The notes below the pieces were generated by a model. The model worked only from the letters and a program-made list of their open reading frames with translations. It was not told the origin of the DNA and made no database searches. The position numbers were made by a program, and so were the translations under genes. This document shows, one piece after another, positions 9,204 to 16,108 of a DNA stretch of 64,000 nt. This stretch comes from CAJQQY01 sp964352225 (lineage in GTDB: Bacteria > Bacteroidota > Bacteroidia > Chitinophagales > Saprospiraceae): the NCBI GenBank assembly GCA_964352225.1, contig CAYGRM010000002.1, positions 1 through 64,000 of the forward strand. The letters are read 5' to 3'. Numbering within the stretch: position 1 is the first letter of the stretch; each line of letters opens with the position of its first letter.

Positions 9204-9320
9204 TTTTTTGCCGCAGACTTAAGCTGACTTTTTTTTATGGCTTTTAGCTGACCTATTTCATAAAATATAAAGTCTGTGAAAAGTCATAAAAAGTCAGCTT
9301 AAGTCTGCGGCAAAAAACTA
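9201..9320. repeat. 120-bp palindromic element with perfect 33-bp arms
   Basis: Bases 9201-9233 are the exact reverse complement of 9288-9320. The pairing continues inward imperfectly (ATGGCTTTT against AAAAGTCAT). The outermost three bases of each arm are the TAG stop codons of the convergent genes rnhB and the MBL hydrolase. It can serve as a bidirectional terminator. It shares end sequence (AGTCTG[CT]GGCAAAAAA) with the element at 14779-14884. Confidence 0.9.
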
Positions 9321-9959
9321 CTGCAAAAACGGATTAAACTGCTTCTCATGCCCAATCGTCGTCGCTTGCATATGTCCAGAGTAAACTTTCACATCATCTC
9401 CTAATGGCAAAAATTTATTTTTAATTACAGAAATTAATGTTGGAAAATCTCCTCCTGGCAAATCTGTTCGCCCAATACTCTCTCGAAATAAAACATCTCC
9501 TGCAATTAGGTATTTGTCTTTTTTACTGAAAAAAGAAATGCTCGCAGGAGAATGTCCTGGTGTGAAAAGTGTTTCCAATTCAGTATTTCCAAATCTAATA
9601 ATATCTCCTTCTTCGATAAATTTTGTTGCCGCAGGCGAAGGTTCTGGAAATGGGATTCCATAACTTTGGCTAATCATCGGAGCAGCTTCCAATACAGGAA
9701 TTTCGCCTCGATGAATTTCCAATTCTAAATCATATTTCTCTGCCACAAATCGATTTCCAAAAATATGATCGAGGTGACAATGCGTATTGATAAGTCGCAC
9801 CGGTTTTAAATTATTTTTTTCAATAAAATCAACCAATTGATCTTTTTCATTCTGAGTAAAACACCCTGGATCTATAATGATACATTCTTTGGTCTCATCA
9901 TGTAAAATGTAGGTGTTCTCCTGAAAAGGATTAAAGGTAAATTTGGCAACAAGACTCAT
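9318..9959 (-). CDS. MBL-fold metallo-hydrolase (glyoxalase II-like)
   Basis: This 213-residue metallo-beta-lactamase-fold hydrolase carries the HxHxDH zinc motif as H60-C-H62-L-D64-H65. Later ligands are visible in TPGHSPASISFF and AGDVLF, and a final histidine in YSGHM. Length and motifs fit the short, single-domain YcbL/glyoxalase II-like subgroup, which hydrolyses thioesters such as S-lactoylglutathione analogues. The true substrate cannot be read from sequence. It converges on rnhB, and the upstream 258 bp up to the divergent envelope gene probably holds both promoters. Confidence 0.9.
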   Translation of the reverse strand: MSLVAKFTFNPFQENTYILHDETKECIIIDPGCFTQNEKDQLVDFIEKNNLKPVRLINTHCHLDHIFGNRFVAEKYDLELEIHRGEIPVLEAAPMISQSYGIPFPEPSPAATKFIEEGDIIRFGNTELETLFTPGHSPASISFFSKKDKYLIAGDVLFRESIGRTDLPGGDFPTLISVIKNKFLPLGDDVKVYSGHMQATTIGHEKQFNPFLQ

Positions 9960-10217
9960 CTTTTTTCGTTTTTAATTAATACTATGAAATTTTGTATTCA
10001 AGGCTGCAAATAAAATCAATTTACGTGAATTCATCAAACAATAGATTTATATTAATGTTGTATTTGAGAATTTGATTTTACTAGAAAAAGTTTCACCTTA
10101 AAAATGAATTAAAAAAGAGATAATTTTCTTTGATTTACTCACCTAAATACTCTTTTTTTCGTCGTTAAAATTAAGGATCTTCATAGCACCTATTTTATCA
10201 CTACACAATTCTGAACT

Positions 10218-13200
10218 ATGCGACTGCAAAAATATTTACTTCTCTTCTTCGCTACCTGCTTTTGCACCTTGTCATTTGCCCAAACCAATCAAGTAGAATT
10301 TGGGAAGAACCGAGTTCAATATCATGATGATTTTGATGATTGGTTGATGTATGAAAGTTATAACTTCATCACCTATTGGTATGGAAAAGGAAGAAATATC
10401 GGTCAGTCAGTTGTGTTGATGGCAGAGCAAGACTACGATGGCATTCAAAATATTTTGGAACATCGGATGAATGATAAAATTGAAATTATCGTCTATACTG
10501 ATATTACAGATTTGAAGCAAAGTAATATTGGAAGCGAGGAAGCCTTTGTGAATACTGGTGGTCAAACTAAAATTGTCGGTAATAAAATTTTTGTTCACTT
10601 TGATGGAAATCATAATAATTTACGTCGACAAGTTCGAGAAGGAATTGCTTCCGTTTATTTGAATGCAATGTTGTTTGGTGCCAACTTGCAAGAGATTGTT
10701 CAGAATGCGGTGATGATGAATTTGCCGATGTGGTTTAAAGATGGATTGATTTCATATGTTGGAGAAGAGTGGAATACGGAATTAGATAATCGGTTGCGCG
10801 ATGTGATTTTGCACGAAGATTTTGAAGACTTCGAAGACATCGCTGAAAAGTATCCGAAACTTGCTGGTCATGCTTTATGGTACTACATTGGTCAAAATTA
10901 TGGAAAAAGTACGGTGAGTAATTTACTCTATTTGACCAGAATTAATCGAAGTGTGGAGAGTGGATTTTTGTACGTACTCGGTAGTTCTTATAATCGAACT
11001 TTGGATAGTTGGATGATGTATTTTCGACAGAGATACAAAGCTGAAGCGAAAGGATTAGCTGAAATCGAAGGAGAAAATATAAGCATAAAAAATAAACGTA
11101 AACTTCCTTTGACTCAAGTCAAAATTAGTCCTGATGGGGAAAAAATTGCCTACGTTGCAAATGAAATTGGAAAGTATAAAGTCTATATTCAAGACCTTCA
11201 AACAGGCAAACGACAGTTCGTTACTAAAGGTGGTTTTAGAAATGCCTTCCAAGCAACTGATTATAATTATCCTTTGCTAGCTTGGAATCCAAATAACATG
11301 GAACTGGGAATCATTATAGAAAGAAGAGATGTCATCAAAACTATTCAGTATGATTTAAATACTAAGAAAAAAATAACAGATTTTTTAGATCCACAGTATG
11401 ATCGAATTTTTAGTATGGACTATATCAATACTGGTAAGTTAGTTTTATCTGCACAGGTAAATGGCTATTCTGATATTTTCACTTATACCTTTTCAACTCG
11501 ACAAACAGCAAGAATCACTAATGATTTTTGGGACGACTTGAATGCCTCGTTTGTGAAAATTCACGGACAGAAAGGAATCCTTTTCTCTTCGAATCGCCAG
11601 GATGTAATGATGGAACGAAGTAAGTTAGACTCGATTCTTCCAACTAATACTTTTGATTTATTTTATTATAGTTTTGATAAAAACTCCAATGAGTTAGTTC
11701 GAGTGACGAACACACCTTTGGCAAATGAGTGGAAAGCAACTCAAGTCGATAGCACTTGGTTTACTTACATTAGCGATGAAAGTGGAATTTTTAATCGTCA
11801 GTCAGGTTACTTGGAAGACTACGTTGCTTATTATGAAAAAACACATCACTTAAACGATGGATCAAAAATCGTCTTACATCAAGATTCAACTTTAGCGAGT
11901 TTGGATAGTACGATGATCGACTCTACCACTTTTCAACCAATAGTAAAAACGCGAGCACTCGTTCAAAATAATACCAACTACAATCGAAACATCGTTGAGC
12001 AACATACCGCTCCACGATCAGGTAAATTAGTAGAAACTGTTTTTGCAGATGATGCTTATAAAGTATACATCCGAGCGATGAATCCTGAAAAAACAACAGA
12101 GCCCCGAACAACTCGCTTCAATAGACAAAAATTAAAACAACAGGAAAGTCTCGATGGCGATCTCGAACCAGAAATCAAAGAGAGCAATGTTGGTATCCAA
12201 ATTTTGGAAGAAGCTGAAACACAGGAGCCGATCGAGGTTGCAGATATTCCAGTTGAAAAACAGGATACTAATAAAATCGACATTGATAATTATATGTTCC
12301 AAAGTGAATTTGACGAGGAAGAAACACCTGCTGAAATCGTTGTAGTAGAAAAAGATAAAGGCGAATTAAAATTACAAAGAGTTCCAACAGAAACTAATCC
12401 CATCGCAGTAACTCAAGATGACAAAAATAAATTGGTCACCTTCCGACCTGCGCGAATAGTTCCTTATCGTTTAAAATTCAAAACAGATTTTATCACCACT
12501 ACTTTAGACAATAGTTTATTGTTTGGTGGCTTAGATACTTATGCAGGAGAACGACAAGAATTTTCTTATCCGCCTCCAGGCATTTTATTGAAAGCAAATT
12601 TCAAAGATTTATTTGAAGATTATATTGTGGAAGGTGGTGTTCGACTACCTACTACGTTCAATGGAACTGAATTCTTTTTATTATTTGATAATAAAAAAGG
12701 TCGAATGGATAAGCGATTTGCGGTGTATCGAAAATCAGCTCGATATAATTTACCACCAATTGCTAACTCTCCAAATCCGAAACTTCGGGAGACTAGTTTT
12801 ATTGGATATTTTGAAGCTCGATATCCTTTGGACATTTTTAGAAGTATTCGAGCATCCTCGACTTTGAGATTGGATAATCAGATTCTACTTTCGACAGATG
12901 CAATTTCTTTGAGTGCCCCCGTTAATCCTGAGCAGCGGTTAGGACTTAAATTAGAATATGTTTTTGACAACACTTTAGATGTTGCCATTAATATCAAAAA
13001 TGGAACTCGATATAAATTTTCCGCAGAGGTTATCAAAAGATTTGATGTAGAATTAATTGATGATTTCAAAGTAGATTTAGGAACAGGTTTTATGACAGTT
13101 TTAGGAGTTGATGCTCGTCATTATCAACGGTTGGACAAACGATCTATTCTGGCCATGAGATTCGCAGCAGCTACTTCTTTTGGTTCTGAAAATATTTTAT

Positions 13201-13697
13201 ACACCTTAGGTGGAGTCGATGGTTGGTTATTTCCATCATTCAATAATGAAATTGATTATCCCGCTTCTGACAAATTTGCTTACCAAACTTTAGCAAATAA
13301 CATTCGTGGTTTCAGAAATAATATTCGAAATGGAAGTTCTTACGCATTATTCAATGCTGAATTAAGAATCCCCATTATCACCTATTTTTCTAATTCAATT
13401 CGGTCTTCATTTTTTAGAAATTTACAAGTGACTGGCTTCTTCGATGTAGGAACTGCTTGGCAAGGTTTAACTCCATTTAGTGATGAAAATCCACTAAATA
13501 CTACTTTCGTAACTGGTGCCAATGCACCTGTTCAAATCAAGGTTAATTATTTTAGAGATCCGATTGTAGCTGGTTATGGATTTGGAGTACGCAGTATGTT
13601 GTTTGGATATTTTATTCGATTGGATTATGGTTGGGGAATTGAGACGAGAGTGATACAAGATCCAAGATGGCATTTTGCGATGGGGCTGGACTTTTAG
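10218..13697 (+). CDS. Large envelope protein: peptidase-MA-like remnant, TolB-like propeller, beta-barrel
   Basis: This 1159-residue exported protein has a signal peptide ending CTLSFAQ. Residues ~30-290 resemble a gluzincin (peptidase MA-like) domain with LPMWFKDGLISYVGEEW. The HExxH helix appears replaced by VREGIASVYLN, so it is probably not catalytic. Residues ~295-560 carry WD40-like/TolB-type blades, for example KISPDGEKIAYVANEIGKYK and IHGQKGILFSSNRQD. A variable Glu-rich linker (~600-740) follows. The C-terminal ~400 residues look like an Omp85/surface-antigen-type beta-barrel: alternating aromatic strands, FGVRSMLFGYFIRLDYGWG, and a terminal Phe in AMGLDF. It is predicted to reside in the outer membrane with a propeller facing the periplasm or surface. 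Function is unknown. A strong terminator follows. Confidence 0.8.
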   Translation: MRLQKYLLLFFATCFCTLSFAQTNQVEFGKNRVQYHDDFDDWLMYESYNFITYWYGKGRNIGQSVVLMAEQDYDGIQNILEHRMNDKIEIIVYTDITDLKQSNIGSEEAFVNTGGQTKIVGNKIFVHFDGNHNNLRRQVREGIASVYLNAMLFGANLQEIVQNAVMMNLPMWFKDGLISYVGEEWNTELDNRLRDVILHEDFEDFEDIAEKYPKLAGHALWYYIGQNYGKSTVSNLLYLTRINRSVESGFLYVLGSSYNRTLDSWMMYFRQRYKAEAKGLAEIEGENISIKNKRKLPLTQVKISPDGEKIAYVANEIGKYKVYIQDLQTGKRQFVTKGGFRNAFQATDYNYPLLAWNPNNMELGIIIERRDVIKTIQYDLNTKKKITDFLDPQYDRIFSMDYINTGKLVLSAQVNGYSDIFTYTFSTRQTARITNDFWDDLNASFVKIHGQKGILFSSNRQDVMMERSKLDSILPTNTFDLFYYSFDKNSNELVRVTNTPLANEWKATQVDSTWFTYISDESGIFNRQSGYLEDYVAYYEKTHHLNDGSKIVLHQDSTLASLDSTMIDSTTFQPIVKTRALVQNNTNYNRNIVEQHTAPRSGKLVETVFADDAYKVYIRAMNPEKTTEPRTTRFNRQKLKQQESLDGDLEPEIKESNVGIQILEEAETQEPIEVADIPVEKQDTNKIDIDNYMFQSEFDEEETPAEIVVVEKDKGELKLQRVPTETNPIAVTQDDKNKLVTFRPARIVPYRLKFKTDFITTTLDNSLLFGGLDTYAGERQEFSYPPPGILLKANFKDLFEDYIVEGGVRLPTTFNGTEFFLLFDNKKGRMDKRFAVYRKSARYNLPPIANSPNPKLRETSFIGYFEARYPLDIFRSIRASSTLRLDNQILLSTDAISLSAPVNPEQRLGLKLEYVFDNTLDVAINIKNGTRYKFSAEVIKRFDVELIDDFKVDLGTGFMTVLGVDARHYQRLDKRSILAMRFAAATSFGSENILYTLGGVDGWLFPSFNNEIDYPASDKFAYQTLANNIRGFRNNIRNGSSYALFNAELRIPIITYFSNSIRSSFFRNLQVTGFFDVGTAWQGLTPFSDENPLNTTFVTGANAPVQIKVNYFRDPIVAGYGFGVRSMLFGYFIRLDYGWGIETRVIQDPRWHFAMGLDF

Positions 13698-13712
13698 AAA
13701 ATTTATTTTCAC

Positions 13713-13752
13713 AAAAAAAGGTGATTGCAATTAGTTGCAATCACCTTTTTCT
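13713..13752 (+). terminator. Rho-independent terminator
   Basis: The arms AAGGTGATTGCAA and TTGCAATCACCTT are perfect, with a four-base loop. They are preceded by an A-run and followed by TTTTTCTCTTTT. It lies 16 bp after the stop of the 1159-residue envelope protein. Confidence 0.88.
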
Positions 13753-13839
13753 CTTTTATAAAAAATGAATGAGTTTTAGTTTTAAACCAAATTTCAAATA
13801 AAATCCTTACCTTCAAAATACAATCAAACAACAATATTT

Positions 13840-14781
13840 ATGTCTGGATTTTTGCAAAAAATCATCTTTGTTAGTTTCTTACTTATTTGCATTTCATCGT
13901 GTAGAGAATCTTCACCTAACAATACTCCTACAAATAATCCTCCTGAAGTAAAAACACCTTCAACGACTCAACCGATTCCAACGATCACAAAAAAAAAGGA
14001 TTGCGAAATCCAAAGAAAGATATTGGAGGGTAATCAAAAATTAGTCGATGGAAAAAACACTTTAGTTTGTATCGTTGCCGATGAAAAGGAGAGTCACCGA
14101 ATCTTAGAAATTTACAATACTTCCACTTGCGAGTTGATCAAAAGCGAAATGCTACCTATCAATATCAGCCCTGATTTCCCCTACTTAATTGCAGATATTA
14201 TTTATAATAAAAATAGTCATTTGGTAGCGATCAAAGGCTACGGCGCAATTTATTGTTACGATGTCGAAAATCAAAAATTGATGGATGCCTTGATTCCTGA
14301 TTTCCTAAATGAAAGAATTGCGGTGGATGCTTCTTCTGGAAGTATTAAACATTTGGAGGTTTGGGAAAACTATTTGATTGGTTATGCAACGGATATTGGT
14401 GCATTTGTATTTGACTTGACTGACACCGCGAATCCTAAAAATCTTTTACCTGCTGCGGAATTTGATTTGAGTGAAGGAGAAGGTGAAGATTTTACCTCTT
14501 TATTTTTCTTAAAATCCCAAAATGGAAAGAATACTTATCAAGCTATTTCACCAAATTACGATTATGATAATTTTAAATTTCAAATCAATCCTCTCTTTGA
14601 AACGCCAAAGGATATAGAGATTTCTATTCCAAAAAAAGACCAAGACAATCGCTTTATTATTTTAAAATTAAAAGATAAAAGTGTTTTTGTAGTTGACATG
14701 GAAACTCAAAAAAATGTAGCTTTGCCTGACCAAATCAAAAATAAAACCACCCAGGAAATTTTAAAATGGTTAAAAAAATAG
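13840..14781 (+). CDS. Predicted lipoprotein of unknown function
   Basis: This is a 313-residue protein with a lipoprotein signal: a hydrophobic stretch (IIFVSFLLICI) followed by the lipobox-like SSC at residues 19-21, then a Pro/Thr/Asn-rich spacer. The mature part reads like a beta-propeller or LVIVD-type domain, with repeated short motifs of the sort LVAIKGYGAIYCYDVENQKL and LIGYATDIGAFVFDL. I do not recognise a specific family. It is predicted to be anchored to a membrane after signal peptidase II processing. The TAG stop is immediately followed by a long inverted repeat. Confidence 0.75.
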   Translation: MSGFLQKIIFVSFLLICISSCRESSPNNTPTNNPPEVKTPSTTQPIPTITKKKDCEIQRKILEGNQKLVDGKNTLVCIVADEKESHRILEIYNTSTCELIKSEMLPINISPDFPYLIADIIYNKNSHLVAIKGYGAIYCYDVENQKLMDALIPDFLNERIAVDASSGSIKHLEVWENYLIGYATDIGAFVFDLTDTANPKNLLPAAEFDLSEGEGEDFTSLFFLKSQNGKNTYQAISPNYDYDNFKFQINPLFETPKDIEISIPKKDQDNRFIILKLKDKSVFVVDMETQKNVALPDQIKNKTTQEILKWLKK

Positions 14782-14884
14782 CCATAGATTTTGACTGACT
14801 TTTTTCATGACTTTTCACAGACCTCACTTATTCCTCTGCGAAAAGTTGTAAAAAAAAGTTAGTCAAAGTCTGTGGCAAAAAATT
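14779..14884. repeat. Long imperfect inverted repeat related to the 9201 element
   Basis: It starts at the TAG stop of the lipoprotein gene. The left half (TTTTGACTGACTTTTTT, then ATGACTTTTCACAGA) pairs imperfectly with the right half, which ends in AGTCTGTGGCAAAAAA. That end differs from the 9201-9320 element by one base (C to T). It probably works as a terminator for the lipoprotein gene and abuts the aroB start. Confidence 0.75.
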
Positions 14885-14889
14885 CCATC

Positions 14890-15957
14890 ATGCAAATTTT
14901 AAATTTAGATACCTATTCCATTTTCGTTGGCGACATTTGGAAGCACCTTCAGCAATTTTTATCAGAAAAAAAATACTCTCACACTTTTATCCTCGTCGAT
15001 GAAAATACCATGGAATGTTGCTTGCCGATTTTTTTTGAAAAAATAAAAAATACCCATTCAGAAATTATCATCATCCCCCCTGGCGAAACTTTTAAAACCC
15101 TCGATACTTGCCAACACATTTGGAGTGAACTCATGCGAATGAATGCTGATCGAAAATCATTGCTCATCAATTTGGGTGGCGGTGTGATTGGCGATATGGG
15201 TGGATTTTGTGCAGCTACTTATAAGCGTGGAATTGACTTTATTCAAATTCCTACCACCTTGCTTTCACAAGTCGATTCTTCGATTGGCGGAAAGCTCGGA
15301 ATTGATTTTGATCATGTAAAAAATAGCATTGGTATTTTTCAAAATCCACAAGCCGTCTTTATTGATCCGATTTTTTTTGACACTTTGCCGATCGAAGAAA
15401 TAAGAAGTGGAATGGCTGAAATGTTGAAACATGGTTTGATTCAAAATGCAGCGCATTGGGAGGAACTTTTGGAAATTGAAAATTTGGAAAAGGTGGATTG
15501 GGAAAAATATATTCCGACTTCGCTAAAAGTCAAACAACATATCGTCGATGAAGATCCTTTTGAAAAAAATATTCGGAAGGCACTTAATTTTGGACACACG
15601 ATTGGGCATGCGGTGGAGACTTTATTTTTGGAAACGGAGAAACCACTTCGACATGGGGAAGCAATCGCGATTGGAATGATGTGTGAGGCATTTTTATCTT
15701 TTAAAAAAGCTGGCTTACCTGAAAATGAATTCAAAATCATCTTTGACTTTTTCCAAAAAAAATATCCGCAAGTTCATTTGCCGAAAGAAGATTTCCCCAC
15801 TTTAATTAATTGGATGAGGAAGGATAAAAAAAATGAAAATGATGCGATTAATTTTACAATGTTGAAAGGGATTGGAGAAATGTTGATTAATCAGACTTGT
15901 GAGGAAGGGGAAATTTTGGAGACCCTTGAATTTTATAATGCGCATTCAAAAAATTAA
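14890..15957 (+). CDS. aroB: 3-dehydroquinate synthase
   Basis: AroB is the NAD-dependent, Zn/Co-dependent enzyme that converts DAHP to 3-dehydroquinate, step two of the shikimate pathway. Visible signatures are the NAD-binding GGGVIGDMGGFCAATYKRG, PTTLLSQVDSSIGGKLGID, SGMAEMLKHG, and the metal-ligand histidines in NFGHTIGHAVE and RHGEAIAIGM. I choose the ATG at 14890 (355 residues). A GTG six codons upstream (14872) is in frame but lies inside the repeat element at 14779-14884. No other shikimate genes are nearby. Downstream is another palindromic element. Confidence 0.96.
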   Translation: MQILNLDTYSIFVGDIWKHLQQFLSEKKYSHTFILVDENTMECCLPIFFEKIKNTHSEIIIIPPGETFKTLDTCQHIWSELMRMNADRKSLLINLGGGVIGDMGGFCAATYKRGIDFIQIPTTLLSQVDSSIGGKLGIDFDHVKNSIGIFQNPQAVFIDPIFFDTLPIEEIRSGMAEMLKHGLIQNAAHWEELLEIENLEKVDWEKYIPTSLKVKQHIVDEDPFEKNIRKALNFGHTIGHAVETLFLETEKPLRHGEAIAIGMMCEAFLSFKKAGLPENEFKIIFDFFQKKYPQVHLPKEDFPTLINWMRKDKKNENDAINFTMLKGIGEMLINQTCEEGEILETLEFYNAHSKN

Positions 15958-16002
15958 CTCTTGACTCCTAAATCCATCACGCAGCAAGCTGCAATAAAGA
16001 AT

Positions 16003-16078
16003 GAACGCAGAGACGGAGAGGCGCAGAGAATTTTTCTTCGAAAAATTTAAAACTCTGCGCCTCTCCGTCTCTGCGTTC
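16003..16078. repeat. Hairpin with perfect 26-bp arms, GCAGAGACG family
   Basis: Bases 16003-16028 (starting GAACGCAGAGACGGAGAG) are the exact reverse complement of 16053-16078. The inner AATTTTT/AAAAATT also pair around a CTTCG loop. A T-run follows. It lies between the convergent aroB and the sortilin-like gene. A related, slightly decayed copy lies at 40205-40274. Confidence 0.9.
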
Positions 16079-16108
16079 AATTTTTTTTTTGCAGCGGAAA
16101 TTTTTTCA

